Shown here: positions 32,088 to 41,724 of the stretch, one piece after another
Numbering within the stretch: the stretch's first letter is position 1
Layout: every line of letters begins with the position of its first letter
Notes under the pieces: generated by a model
The model's input: only the letters and a program-made list of their open reading frames with translations
The model's database searches: none
What the model was told of the DNA's origin: nothing
Assembly: GCA_001898405.1 (NCBI GenBank)
Contig: MKTW01000011.1
Span: 6,801-70,800, forward strand
Direction of reading: 5' to 3'
DNA length: 64,000 bases
Source of the DNA: Sphingobacteriales bacterium 44-61
GTDB lineage: Bacteria > Bacteroidota > Bacteroidia > Chitinophagales > Chitinophagaceae
Translations under genes and position numbers: made by a program

Positions 32088-34349
32088 ATGGAGATCAAAT
32101 ACCTGCAGCATATATCTGCTACGCTTAACCTGGGCATTAAGCCCGTGATGAACATCCTGGAATTGCATGATGGCGGTTCCACCATCCCTTTTATTGCCCG
32201 TTACCGTAAAGAAGCAACCGGCAACCTTGATGAAGTGGCGATCGCCAATGTGATTGAACAGATCAAATATTTTAATGAACTGGAGAAGCGAAAGGAAACT
32301 GTCATCAAGACCATTGAAGATGCCGGAAAGATGACGCCGGAACTGAAGAAACGCATAGAAGACACGGTGAATGCTACGGAACTGGAAGATATTTATCTTC
32401 CTTATAAACCCAAGCGTAAAACAAAAGCTTCAGTGGCGATCGAAAAAGGGCTGGAGCCGCTGGCTAAATTGCTGTTTGACCAGGAAAGCATTAGTGTCGA
32501 AGAGGAAGCTGCTAAATATATCAATGAGCAGGTAAAAGATAAAGAAGAAGCATTACAGGGCGCCAGGGATATCATGGCAGAATGGGTTTCTGAAAATGAA
32601 CAGGCACGTAATATTGTCCGCAAACTGTTTACAGAAGAGGCAGTGTTCTCTTCCCGCGTGCTCACTTCCAAAAAAGAAGAAGCAGAAGCGCAGAAATACC
32701 GTGATTACTTCGATTTCAAAGAACCACTGGCTGATAGTCCTTCTCACCGCATCATGGCAATACGCCGCGGAGAAAAGGAAGGCTTCCTTATCATGAACAT
32801 TGATGTGGATAAGGAAACAGCAAACGAATCCTTAAAAAGGACTTTCCTGAAAACATCAGGACCGGTTGCCCAGCAGGTAAGCCTGGCTATCGAAGATTCT
32901 TTCAGCCGCTTACTGAAGCCTTCCATTGAGACGGAATTCCGTATGAGCAGCAAGACCAAGGCTGATGAAGAAGCGATACGCGTATTTGCGGAAAACCTCC
33001 GCCAGTTATTGCTGGCATCGCCGCTGGGACATAAAAGAGTGCTGGCGCTGGACCCGGGTTTCCGTACTGGTTGCAAACTGGTTTGCCTGGATGAGCATGG
33101 TAATCTCCTGTACAATACAGCTATCTATCCGCATGCCCCACAGAATGACTGGCAAGGTGCAGTGCTGACCATAAAAGAACTGGTGGCCAGATATGATATA
33201 CAGGCCATCGGTTATGGAAACGGTACAGCCAGTAAGGAAACAGAACAACTGGCAAGGGGAATTGACTTTGGAAAACAGGTCTCTGTATTCATGGTCAACG
33301 AAAGCGGTGCATCCATTTATTCCGCAAGTGAAGTGGCAAGGGAAGAATTTCCCGATCAGGATGTAACCGTAAGAGGCGCGATCAGCATTGGACGCCGTTT
33401 GCTGGATCCTTTGAGCGAACTGGTAAAGATCGATGCCAAGAGCATTGGTGTTGGGCAATATCAGCATGATGTGAACCAGAACCGTTTAAAAGAAGCGCTG
33501 GACCAGGTAGTGGAAAGCTGTGTGAACTTTGTGGGAGTAGACCTTAACACAGCAAGCAAACACCTGCTGATGTATGTGTCTGGCTTAAGTGCTACGGTAG
33601 CAAAGAATATTGTTGAATACAGAACAAAGAATGGCGGATTCAAAAACCGTGAAGAGTTGAAGAAAGTGACGATGCTTGGACCGAAAGCGTTTGAGCAGTG
33701 CGCAGGCTTTCTTCGTGTGCCGGGAGCCGCCAATCCGTTAGATAATTCAGCTGTTCACCCTGAAAGCTATCATGTGGTGGAAGCTATGGCGAAGAAGGCA
33801 GATAGCACTGTGCCTGAACTGATCGGCAATGCAAGTCTCCGCAAAGGATTGAAAGCTTCAGAATTTGTGACAGAGACCATCGGGCAATTCACTATTGAAG
33901 ACATTTTGAAGGAGTTGGAAAAGCCTGGCCGTGACCCGCGTGCTGCTATCGAAGAGTTCCGTTTTGCAGAAGGAGTAAGCACTATGGAAGACCTGAAACC
34001 AGGAATGAAAATCCCCGGTATTGTAACGAATATTACCAATTTCGGTGCTTTTGTGGATATAGGTGTAAAACAGGATGGGCTGGTTCATATCTCTCATCTC
34101 AGCAACCGCTATATCAGCGATCCGAATGAAGCGGTGAAACTGACGCAGAAAGTGATGGTAACAGTGCTGGAAGTTGACCCCGCACGTAAAAGGATTTCCT
34201 TATCCATGAAAGATGGAGCAGATCAGTCTTCTTCGAGAGGAGGTGGCCGCCAGGAAAACAGGCCCTCTAAACCTGGAAATAAACCGGCAGCACCGGCAAA
34301 CCCATTCCAGGCGAAGCTGGCGGAGTTGAAAAAGAAATTTGCCGACTAA
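32088..34349 (+). CDS. tex: Tex-family RNA-binding protein
   Basis: 753 residues with the full Tex order: N-terminal helical domain (GGSTIPFIARYRKEATGNLD near 26), YqgF-like domain (KRVLALDPGFRTGCKLV near 315), helix-hairpin-helix repeats (GLSATVAKNIVEYR near 500), and a C-terminal S1 domain (GIVTNITNFGAFVDIGVKQD near 645). A short basic, Ala/Pro-rich tail follows. Tex proteins bind nucleic acids and affect transcription; the exact role in Bacteroidota is unknown. Confidence 0.95.
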   Translation: MEIKYLQHISATLNLGIKPVMNILELHDGGSTIPFIARYRKEATGNLDEVAIANVIEQIKYFNELEKRKETVIKTIEDAGKMTPELKKRIEDTVNATELEDIYLPYKPKRKTKASVAIEKGLEPLAKLLFDQESISVEEEAAKYINEQVKDKEEALQGARDIMAEWVSENEQARNIVRKLFTEEAVFSSRVLTSKKEEAEAQKYRDYFDFKEPLADSPSHRIMAIRRGEKEGFLIMNIDVDKETANESLKRTFLKTSGPVAQQVSLAIEDSFSRLLKPSIETEFRMSSKTKADEEAIRVFAENLRQLLLASPLGHKRVLALDPGFRTGCKLVCLDEHGNLLYNTAIYPHAPQNDWQGAVLTIKELVARYDIQAIGYGNGTASKETEQLARGIDFGKQVSVFMVNESGASIYSASEVAREEFPDQDVTVRGAISIGRRLLDPLSELVKIDAKSIGVGQYQHDVNQNRLKEALDQVVESCVNFVGVDLNTASKHLLMYVSGLSATVAKNIVEYRTKNGGFKNREELKKVTMLGPKAFEQCAGFLRVPGAANPLDNSAVHPESYHVVEAMAKKADSTVPELIGNASLRKGLKASEFVTETIGQFTIEDILKELEKPGRDPRAAIEEFRFAEGVSTMEDLKPGMKIPGIVTNITNFGAFVDIGVKQDGLVHISHLSNRYISDPNEAVKLTQKVMVTVLEVDPARKRISLSMKDGADQSSSRGGGRQENRPSKPGNKPAAPANPFQAKLAELKKKFAD

Positions 34350-34369
34350 TAACTGTTCATAGATGATAC

Positions 34370-34410
34370 AAAGCCAGTAACCGGTATTAAGAGGTTGCTG
34401 GCTTTTATTT
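34370..34410. terminator. Bidirectional terminator between tex and the LytTR response regulator
   Basis: aaagccagtaacc (34370-34382) pairs with ggttgctggcttt (34393-34405) with one G-T pair. T-rich bases follow on the plus strand. The genes converge here. Confidence 0.85.
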
Positions 34411-34412
34411 GA

Positions 34413-35102
34413 TCAGACCTCGTCGTTAAAAATTTTTTGTACCGCCTCACGGTAGCTTTCGCCGATTGGGAACTGATGATTGCCGGAAATTTCTATTGAA
34501 GTGCGGCTGATGCGTGTGACTTTATCTTTTGCAATAATGTAGGAGCGGTGAATGCGGATAAAGGAGGCGGGAAGGATACTTTGAATATACTTCATGGTCA
34601 TATGCGTGATGTACTCTTTGCTGGGAGTATAAATTTTCAGATAATCTTTACGGGCCTCCATAAAAATGATTTCGTTGAAAAAGACCTTCTGAAGGAGGTT
34701 ATCTTTCTTGATGAACAGGTAGGTTTTTTCTACAGGTATGCTAGGCTCGGGAGTTTGTTTCCTTACTTTTTCCAGACTTTGGCAAAAGCGTTCATAAGAA
34801 AAGGGTTTTACCAAATAATCAATGGCGTTCAGCTCATAGCTTTCTACAGCATGCGTTGAAAATGCAGTAGTGAAAACAACGGCAGGAGGGCTTTTGAGTG
34901 ACCGGAGAAATGTCAAACCATCTATCAGGGGCATTCGTATATCAAGATAAAGAATATCGGCAGCCTGCCGCTCCAGGAATTTATACCCCTCGATGGCATT
35001 GGAACATGAACCGGCGTGGGCCAATCCTGGCGTACGCCGGATGTAGTTTTCCACCACCTGCCTTGCCAGTGGTTCATCATCAATTATCAGGCATCGGAGC
35101 AT
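34413..35102 (-). CDS. LytTR-family response regulator
   Basis: 229 residues. The receiver domain has the acidic pair in IIDDEPLA, phospho-acceptor Asp 54 (LYLDIRMP) and the late Lys in YLVKPF. The LytTR DNA-binding domain (about 125-225) has YLFIKKDNLLQKVFF, IMEA-like, and FIRIHRSYII. It would be phosphorylated by the LytS-type kinase whose stop codon overlaps its start by one base (TGATG). Targets are unknown. Confidence 0.92.
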   Translation of the reverse strand: MLRCLIIDDEPLARQVVENYIRRTPGLAHAGSCSNAIEGYKFLERQAADILYLDIRMPLIDGLTFLRSLKSPPAVVFTTAFSTHAVESYELNAIDYLVKPFSYERFCQSLEKVRKQTPEPSIPVEKTYLFIKKDNLLQKVFFNEIIFMEARKDYLKIYTPSKEYITHMTMKYIQSILPASFIRIHRSYIIAKDKVTRISRTSIEISGNHQFPIGESYREAVQKIFNDEV

Positions 35103-36214
35103 CAGGATAAAGATACATTTAAAAAAATACTGAAACTGTCATGTGTTTCACTGAAATACAATCGATACTTGCCCGGGTATAATATTTCCAGTCTTTTTTT
35201 TACGTTGCTTAAGCCAACGCCTTCGCCCCGCCCGGATTGTCCTGCATCCGGCTTACTGTTCTTTACCTGAAGGGAAAGCTCCTTGTTTTCGATCAGGATA
35301 ATGACAGTAATATACCCATTGGTAACTTCATGCTCTGCCCCATGCTTAAATGCATTTTCAATAAATGGCAGCAACAGGAAGGGTTCGATTTCGAGATATT
35401 CAGCTTCTCCTTGCTGGTCAAAGCTGACCTGCACATGATCATTGAGTCGCAAGCGTTCTAATTCAATATAGTCTTCAATAAATTGAATGTCTTTGGAAAG
35501 CAGGACTTTTGGCACAGAAGTTTCATATAGCATATAGCGCATCATAGTGGCCAGTTTATAGGTGACCGGGGCTGTGAATGCTGAATTTTGGAGGGCCAGT
35601 GAATAGATATTATTCAGGGTATTAAAAAAGAAATGAGGATGCAGTTGATCCCGCAATGCGTTCAGTTCCAACTTCCATTGTTGTTTTATCAATGTCTGCA
35701 CCTGTTTTTCTTTCTCAATTGTTCTGACAAAATAAGCCAGCCCGATAATTCCAGCCAGATTCATTAGTGTGTAATGAATGCTTTGCCGCGGAACCCTGTG
35801 CTGCTGGTAAGCGTTTGCTGCAGTCTTTGCTACGCCTTTTGGGAGAAAAGACATTTTTGAAACAACCAGGTCAGTTACAAAGTGAAGATAAAGATCAAAA
35901 GCAACAAGAAATCCGATCAAACCTAAAATGAAAGCGAGATATCTGCGGGTAAAAAGAAATTTTGGGATAATCGTTTTGTAAAAAATAATAAACGGTAAAA
36001 GATCAAATATCTTGCTTATACCAAGATAAGTGAAGGTGTTGATAAACGTATCCTTTCCATAATCACTGCTGTACTGCAGTGCAGTGAACATGGGAAACAG
36101 TATCAGATAGATGATAAAGAAGATTGTTTCCTGCCATCTCAATATTTTCTTCTGCATGGTGTTGGGTGCTAAAAATGAGGATGAAAGATCTTCTGGAAAA
36201 TTTTCTTCGATCAA
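35102..36214 (-). CDS. LytS/YehU-type sensor histidine kinase
   Basis: 370 residues. Four hydrophobic segments lie in the first 170 residues. The His-kinase motif QLHPHFFFNTLNN gives the phospho-accepting His, and the ATPase part has FLLLPFIENAFKHG and a Gly-rich GRGEGVGLSNVKKRL. The start could also be the ATG that gives MQKKILRWQ. It pairs with the overlapping LytTR regulator. No sensor domain outside the membrane is seen, so the signal is probably within or near the membrane. Confidence 0.9.
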   Translation of the reverse strand: MIEENFPEDLSSSFLAPNTMQKKILRWQETIFFIIYLILFPMFTALQYSSDYGKDTFINTFTYLGISKIFDLLPFIIFYKTIIPKFLFTRRYLAFILGLIGFLVAFDLYLHFVTDLVVSKMSFLPKGVAKTAANAYQQHRVPRQSIHYTLMNLAGIIGLAYFVRTIEKEKQVQTLIKQQWKLELNALRDQLHPHFFFNTLNNIYSLALQNSAFTAPVTYKLATMMRYMLYETSVPKVLLSKDIQFIEDYIELERLRLNDHVQVSFDQQGEAEYLEIEPFLLLPFIENAFKHGAEHEVTNGYITVIILIENKELSLQVKNSKPDAGQSGRGEGVGLSNVKKRLEILYPGKYRLYFSETHDSFSIFLNVSLS

Positions 36215-36228
36215 CCCCCGATTATTTT

Positions 36229-36258
36229 CGACGAACCAGCAGCTTATCTGATTCGTCG
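36229..36258. promoter_or_regulatory. Inverted repeat upstream of the LytS-type kinase
   Basis: cgacgaa (36229-36235) and ttcgtcg (36252-36258) form 7-base arms with a 16-base spacer; runs of C on the left and G on the right extend the symmetry. It lies just before the kinase start and could be an autoregulatory site. Confidence 0.4.
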
Positions 36259-36309
36259 GATTATAGGGGGTGCCGGGCTAAAAAACAAGGCAAATGCATC
36301 CTGCAAAAT

Positions 36310-36317
36310 TAGCTTTG
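36310..36317 (+). promoter_or_regulatory. Promoter -7 box of the TlpA-like gene
   Basis: TAGCTTTG is an exact TAnnTTTG match 31 bases before the ATG at 36349. Confidence 0.45.
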
Positions 36318-36348
36318 GGTAAGAGTAATCATTATTCAAATACATACT

Positions 36349-37527
36349 ATGGGTCGGATTTATTCAGTTCTTGTTTTGTCTGCAATCTGTTTGATCAGTA
36401 CTGCACAGTCTATCGACAGTTCCCAGGCTGCTGAGGTGTTGAAGCGGTTTGATAGAATGCAGGCAAATGTCAATACGATTTACTTTCATGTGGTCTGCGA
36501 GTATGTGAATAGTGGGCAGGAAGATTCTGCTTTCCGGTCTGCGGCCAGCGTATGGCTGAAATATGAGCCGCATGATACAATATTCGGCCATTTTTTTCAT
36601 GTAAGAGGGGATGATAAGAATGGCAGTTATGATTACTATTATGATGGGAGCAAAGGCCTGGAGGCGCGCCATAAGGAAAAGCAACTGCTGTTATTTGATC
36701 CGTATGCTTATCCCAATACTGCGAATAATCCTGCCAAAGCGCGGACTGCTTTGAATGCCTTGCACCCGCTACTGTGCAGGAAAAATATTACAGATTACCT
36801 GCTGCTCAACTATCCTTACGCGGGGAAGCCTGCACTAAGTGGTAACAGGAAAGGCAGCGGCTATTTACTGATATTGACCTACCCTGTTAACCGATACGGA
36901 CAACAGTCTACATTGTATCTCGAGTTTGATGATAATTGTATGCTGAAATCAACGAAACGTGTAACGAAATGGAACGGTATTTCTCTGACGGATACTTTTG
37001 ATATAGACCATATTGGCAATAACAATGAGGATGTTTCCGATGAACTTGTTCCCCATGCTGCTTTCCCGGGTTATGCGAAACGTGAATACAATGGTCCTGC
37101 TGAAAGAGCCATTTCTCCGGAGGAAATATTGATCGGCGAACAGGCTCCGGACTTCAGTTATCAAAGCTATGGAGGCGACAGGATCAGTTTAAAAAAGTTC
37201 CGTGGAAAATATGTGTTGCTTGATTTCTGGGAAACATGGTGCGGTCACTGCATTGTATCATTTCCTGACCTGAAAGACCTCTATCAGAGATATCATCAGC
37301 TGGGCCTTGAGATAATTGGGGTGAGTACCGAAAACCAGGAAAAAGTGCCGGGTATTATCCAGGCGAACAAGCTCCCATATCCCAATCTGAAAGGAGATAC
37401 GGCCATACTAAGTAATTATCATATCGAAGGGCGACCAACTTATGTATTGATCGGGCCAACCGGAAAAGTGCTCACTTACTCGTATGGAGATCTTGCGCCG
37501 ATCAGGGCTTTGCTTGATAAAAAATGA
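36349..37527 (+). CDS. Periplasmic thioredoxin with N-terminal LolA-like domain
   Basis: 392 residues. A signal peptide (LISTAQS) is followed by about 230 residues of strands that resemble a LolA-type half barrel (FHVVCEYVNSGQED, TLYLEFDDNCMLKSTKR), then a TlpA/ResA thioredoxin domain with Cys 298 and 301 in WETWCGHC and the cis-Pro loop GRPTYVL. It probably acts as a periplasmic disulfide reductase; the N-terminal domain may bind a lipid or a client. The LolA comparison is by eye. Confidence 0.8.
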   Translation: MGRIYSVLVLSAICLISTAQSIDSSQAAEVLKRFDRMQANVNTIYFHVVCEYVNSGQEDSAFRSAASVWLKYEPHDTIFGHFFHVRGDDKNGSYDYYYDGSKGLEARHKEKQLLLFDPYAYPNTANNPAKARTALNALHPLLCRKNITDYLLLNYPYAGKPALSGNRKGSGYLLILTYPVNRYGQQSTLYLEFDDNCMLKSTKRVTKWNGISLTDTFDIDHIGNNNEDVSDELVPHAAFPGYAKREYNGPAERAISPEEILIGEQAPDFSYQSYGGDRISLKKFRGKYVLLDFWETWCGHCIVSFPDLKDLYQRYHQLGLEIIGVSTENQEKVPGIIQANKLPYPNLKGDTAILSNYHIEGRPTYVLIGPTGKVLTYSYGDLAPIRALLDKK

Positions 37528-37528
37528 G

Positions 37529-37846
37529 CTATTGTTTATAATCTTCCCTCACCGGATTAAACACGTCAATCAGTTTACAATCCGTTTTTGCTATAGCAGA
37601 ATGAAGTGTATCGGAAGGAATAACATGGACCATTCCCGCCGTTAAGGAATAAGGCTTTCCCCCGATCATCATATCCAATCGCCCTTCTATGATATAAGTG
37701 ATCTGTTCATGCGGATGCTTATGCTCTGCCAGTTGGCTCCCTGCTTCGATCTCAACCAGCCCAAGCGTCATTCTTTCTCCATGGGCATAATAACCTGTAA
37801 GGCCCGGTGCCAATGGTTTTGGTTTAATATCTTTTATGAGAGACAT
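37529..37846 (-). CDS. Cupin-domain protein
   Basis: 105 residues forming a single cupin barrel. Metal ligands are visible in AEHKHPHEQITYIIEG and a later HVIPSDTLHSA. Such small cupins bind a metal and a small ligand and may be enzymes or sensors. The gene lies 9 bases after the ATP-grasp-like gene on the same strand and may belong with it. Confidence 0.85.
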   Translation of the reverse strand: MSLIKDIKPKPLAPGLTGYYAHGERMTLGLVEIEAGSQLAEHKHPHEQITYIIEGRLDMMIGGKPYSLTAGMVHVIPSDTLHSAIAKTDCKLIDVFNPVREDYKQ

Positions 37847-37855
37847 ACTCCTGTT

Positions 37856-39058
37856 TTATTTATTCGATTCAAAAAGGCAATAGCTTCCACCCACCCATTC
37901 TTTGTCCTTATTATAACGTACGCCGATCATCTTGCCTTTACTTAAGCGGGCCAGGTTATTGGCAGGCACAGGCCTTGCTGTTCCATCTTTCCAGAAATAG
38001 AAGATCCGGATCTCTGCTTTGGCAGGTACATCAGGTGTCCGGATCACATCGGCATATTTCACTTTGCGTTGCAGTATCCAGTTCTCGGGGTCCTTGATGC
38101 TCTCAACATCTTTGGCGGTCACATCTATCACCACTCCCTGCCCGGCAAAAGAGAACAGAGGCTTCAGTACATAGTTCTCCAGGTCTGTCGGTAGTTGTTT
38201 TATCTCATTCAGGAAAAAAGTAGCCGGCACATAAGGATGACGGATAAAGGGAAGCGTGAACTTGCTGATCCGGTAAAACCAGGAAGGATGCGGGATCCAT
38301 TCCACATCCAGTTCTTCAAAGAATATTTTTCCCTTCTCCTGCACTTCGGGTGATTGTTGTTGCAGATCATCAAAGATCACCCGGTTGTATATTCTTTTAA
38401 CGGCTGTTTTTTTACCATCCCTCAGGTAAAACAATTTTTTCCCCTCCCTGATCAGTTCGGTAACACAAACAGGCTGAATACCTAAATATTTTTCTGTACA
38501 ATAGAAATCAACGCGGGTTTTCTGCTGATGCGGGAATATCTCCAGCAGGATAACATTTTCAGGAGAATGATCGCCTACGATAATTTCTTTCAGTAATTGC
38601 AGATAGGTTTCTTTTGTGTGGCCGCCAATGTAAGCAGAGAAGCCTTCGGGAACAGGGAAATGATTCCTGCACACATCGTCGAGCAATACTTCGTAAGCAA
38701 ACAGGGTAGGGAAGCCTTGCATTTCGATCAGTTGAGGTTCATACTCTCCTTCATTGTTAATGCATATCCCAAAATCGAATGCGATGAACTGGGAGTGGCT
38801 TGTTTCTCCGGGCACATGCAGGGAAGGAGGAATGGCCTTGTCAGTTATTTTCTTAAATGAAGGGCCTGTAATAATATCTACAATGCTTTCACAGGCATCC
38901 AGCATTTTTTCCTTGAAGCTATTGGGAATAAAAACTGGCGTTTCTGCCACCCGGAATTCGATAGCGCCGGGATAAACATTGTGTAACTCTTTCAGGAACG
39001 CTTCGTATGTAGCGGTTGTGAACTTCTCGTTGAATTGCTTACGGATGCTTGGTATCAT
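37856..39058 (-). CDS. ATP-grasp-like protein of unknown substrate
   Basis: 400 residues, cytoplasmic. Features fitting an ATP-grasp ligase are the basic and aromatic segment NYVLKPLFSFAGQGVVIDV (lysine and Gly-rich loop near residue 295), WILQRKVKY near 328 and a late AEIRIFYFWKDG. The N-terminal half (PQLIEMQGFPTLFAYE) is not of a named family I know. ATP-grasp enzymes join a carboxylate to an amine with ATP. A glutamine amidotransferase gene lies 59 bases upstream on the same strand, so the two may work together. Confidence 0.6.
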   Translation of the reverse strand: MIPSIRKQFNEKFTTATYEAFLKELHNVYPGAIEFRVAETPVFIPNSFKEKMLDACESIVDIITGPSFKKITDKAIPPSLHVPGETSHSQFIAFDFGICINNEGEYEPQLIEMQGFPTLFAYEVLLDDVCRNHFPVPEGFSAYIGGHTKETYLQLLKEIIVGDHSPENVILLEIFPHQQKTRVDFYCTEKYLGIQPVCVTELIREGKKLFYLRDGKKTAVKRIYNRVIFDDLQQQSPEVQEKGKIFFEELDVEWIPHPSWFYRISKFTLPFIRHPYVPATFFLNEIKQLPTDLENYVLKPLFSFAGQGVVIDVTAKDVESIKDPENWILQRKVKYADVIRTPDVPAKAEIRIFYFWKDGTARPVPANNLARLSKGKMIGVRYNKDKEWVGGSYCLFESNK

Positions 39059-39117
39059 GTATCACCTGCTTTTGTTTGAGGAAGATACTTAATCCGGTTG
39101 AAAGAAAATGCAATGGC

Positions 39118-39981
39118 TTATGCCATTTCAGGTATTCCGGACCCTACACCTGCCAGTTGACCGATAGCATTGTTCAGGAAATTCGGCAATACATGGGCAT
39201 ATGTCCACCTGATCTTGTCCGGGTCGTTCAACTGCTCCAGCATGCTGGCCAGTTTTTCCTCCCCATGATTTTCGATCACTGTTTTCTTCCGCTCTTCTGT
39301 TTGCAGGTGAAGGCTCATACCTTGAGCATCTGCTTCAGGATGGAACTGGGTGCCGATCATGTATTCATTAAAGCGGATCCCCATCACAGCCCTTTCATAA
39401 GGAACATGGGGCCTGCTCTTTTCAATGCATAATATTTCACCGCCCATATCTTCCAAAAGGCCATGGTTGGGTTGTATCACCTGGTAGTCACGGCTGTCTA
39501 CTGCATAAAAAGGATCGCGGAGTCCATCAAACACAGGCTCCTCATGTCCGGCTGGCAGCATGTGTACAGGGAAAACGCCAAAAGCAGTAGACCTTCTTTT
39601 GCAAACCAATCCTGCATTAAAATAGCGGCAGGCCAATTGGAAAGAATGGCAAATAAAGAAGATATGCTTTTTTTGTGAGTTGTCGGGATTGCTGTTCCAG
39701 CGCATGATCTCTTTTACCCATTTGCACCAGGCAATATCCCAGTCGTCAAACCGGCTGGAGAGCGGATCTCCGGGGCCACCGCTTGAAATATAGATATCGT
39801 AAGAAGTGTCGGGAACTTCGTTTTTCAGGCGCACATCAAACTCGGTGGATTGGACATCGAGATCGTTTTGTTCCGCCCAGTCTTTAATGATCTGGCGGAT
39901 ACAACGCATCCCCTGGTTGGCTTGTCCTTCATACAGGTCGAGAATGGCTATACGGACTGATCTGTTTTCATTCCAAATCAT
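39118..39981 (-). CDS. Class I glutamine amidotransferase (GMP-synthase-like)
   Basis: 287 residues from the ATG at 39981; a start at 39996 adds five residues. The GATase fold shows SSGGPGDP near 66-73, the nucleophile Cys 111 (FFICHSF) and the His-Glu pair at 214 and 216 (QFHPEAD), so the catalytic triad is complete. The nucleophile loop is CHS rather than the usual CxG, as in several stand-alone amidotransferases. These enzymes hydrolyse glutamine to supply ammonia to a partner synthase or cut gamma-glutamyl bonds. Its partner may be the adjacent ATP-grasp-like protein. A TATGTTTG box lies at 39986-39993. Confidence 0.85.
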   Translation of the reverse strand: MIWNENRSVRIAILDLYEGQANQGMRCIRQIIKDWAEQNDLDVQSTEFDVRLKNEVPDTSYDIYISSGGPGDPLSSRFDDWDIAWCKWVKEIMRWNSNPDNSQKKHIFFICHSFQLACRYFNAGLVCKRRSTAFGVFPVHMLPAGHEEPVFDGLRDPFYAVDSRDYQVIQPNHGLLEDMGGEILCIEKSRPHVPYERAVMGIRFNEYMIGTQFHPEADAQGMSLHLQTEERKKTVIENHGEEKLASMLEQLNDPDKIRWTYAHVLPNFLNNAIGQLAGVGSGIPEMA

Positions 39982-40027
39982 CCGGCAAACATACAAAAAT
40001 TAGCTGAGAGGAGGTAGAGGGTTGAGT

Positions 40028-41665
40028 TCATCTCTTTTCGTACACTTTTTCCCCACCCAGATAGGTTTTGAGTACCTGGAGCTGAAGCAGTTCCTGTTCG
40101 CCGGCTTTCATAATATCTTTATCGAGGATAATAAAATCGGCCAGTTTACCTGCTTCCAGGCTGCCTTTTTCATTTTCTTCGAAATTGGACCGTGCTGCCC
40201 AGATGGTCATACCGCGGAGGGCTTCCTGGCGGCTGAGTGCATTCTCTGTCTGGAACCCTTTCTCCGGCCAGCCTTTGGCGTCTTTGCGCACTACGGCTGC
40301 ATAAAATGTTTTAAAAGGAGAAATATCTTCCACGGGAAAATCGGTGCCAAGCGGAAGCCAGCCGTTTTGCTGTAGTAATTGTTTATATGCGTAAGCGCCT
40401 TTTACTCTTTCTGGTCCCAATCTTTTTTCAGCCCAGTACATATCTGAAGTGGCATGAGTGGGCTGCACAGAAGGAACGATGGAGGAAGCGCCGAAGAGAT
40501 CGAAATCTGCAGGGTTCACTACCTGTGCATGTTCAATACGCCAGCGCCGGTCATTTTTGCCATGCAGGTATTTATTGTAGATGTTCAGGATAGTACGGTT
40601 GCCGCTATCGCCGATTGCATGTGTACACATCTGGAAATCACGCTGGGCGATCCAGCTGGCCACTGAATCAAAATGTGCAGGTTCGCTTAACAGGAAACCG
40701 TAATGTCCGGGTTTATCGCTGTAAGGCTGCAGCAGACAGGCTCCTCTTGATCCGAGTGCGCCATCGCCATACACTTTAAAGCCTCTTACATGCAAGCGGC
40801 TGGTACGGATGATTCCTTTTTTTTCAAGATAATCAAAGTTGCTTTTTTTATCGCTCAGCATCACATAGAGACGCATTTTAAGATCGCCATTGTCTTGCAG
40901 TGCTTTGATCTGATCAACCGTATTATAGTCTAAGCCACAATCATCGATCGTAGTAAGGCCGACCGCGAAGCAATTGCGCTCTGCCTGTTCCAAAGCAGCT
41001 TTGAATTGTTCACTGCTGGGGGCAGGGACTTTGGCCGACACAATATCCACGGCATTATCAACCAGTATGCCTGTCATTTTTCCTTTGCTGATCTCTATTT
41101 CTCCACCGGTCAGTTTATCACCAGGTTTGACACCGGCAACATCGAGTGCTTTTTGGTTGGCGACCGCAGCATGGCCGTCAATCCTTGTCAGCAATACCGG
41201 CTGATCAGGGAAAAGTTCATTCAGCTTTTCATTGCTGGGAAATTCTTTTACGTCCCAGTCGTTCTGGTCCCAGCCGCGCCCGATGATCCATTGGTCTTTG
41301 GGCAGGTCTTTGGCAAAATCGCTGACGCGATGGAGTATGTCTTCCCAACTTTCAGTACCGGTCAGGTCAACGGTCAGCAGACCTGTTCCATAACCCGTGA
41401 AATGGGCATGTGCGTCAATGAAACCAGGGTAGATGAATTTGCCCTGGGCATCTGTTGTTTCGCTGGCTTTGTATTTTTTCTCCAGATCTTCCTTGCTGCC
41501 TGTTGCCAGCACGATCCCATCTTTTATCACCATTGCTTCGGCAGTGGAAAAAGAAGAATCCACGGTATAAATAGTGGCATTGAAAACAAGCAGGTCAGCT
41601 TTCTGTTTGGCAGTGCAGGAAAACAGGAGGAAGGCAAAGGCAATCGCCAGGAATTGTTTTTTCAT
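40028..41665 (-). CDS. Amidohydrolase family 3 (YtcJ-like) lipoprotein
   Basis: About 545 residues from the ATG at 41665; starts at 41674 and 41698 are possible. The chosen start gives MKKQFLAIAFAFLLFSC with a lipobox LFSC, so the enzyme is lipid-anchored in the periplasm or outer membrane. Metal-dependent hydrolase marks are PGFIDAHAHFTG near 85, HAIGDSGNRT, RIEHAQVV, and GTDFPVE. Members hydrolyse amides, formamides or similar; the substrate is unknown. Confidence 0.88.
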   Translation of the reverse strand: MKKQFLAIAFAFLLFSCTAKQKADLLVFNATIYTVDSSFSTAEAMVIKDGIVLATGSKEDLEKKYKASETTDAQGKFIYPGFIDAHAHFTGYGTGLLTVDLTGTESWEDILHRVSDFAKDLPKDQWIIGRGWDQNDWDVKEFPSNEKLNELFPDQPVLLTRIDGHAAVANQKALDVAGVKPGDKLTGGEIEISKGKMTGILVDNAVDIVSAKVPAPSSEQFKAALEQAERNCFAVGLTTIDDCGLDYNTVDQIKALQDNGDLKMRLYVMLSDKKSNFDYLEKKGIIRTSRLHVRGFKVYGDGALGSRGACLLQPYSDKPGHYGFLLSEPAHFDSVASWIAQRDFQMCTHAIGDSGNRTILNIYNKYLHGKNDRRWRIEHAQVVNPADFDLFGASSIVPSVQPTHATSDMYWAEKRLGPERVKGAYAYKQLLQQNGWLPLGTDFPVEDISPFKTFYAAVVRKDAKGWPEKGFQTENALSRQEALRGMTIWAARSNFEENEKGSLEAGKLADFIILDKDIMKAGEQELLQLQVLKTYLGGEKVYEKR

Positions 41666-41724
41666 TTCGTTCATTTTGAAAGAAAATAAGTTCTGCATGG
41701 AGCAGCGGGTAGCAAGATAACTAT

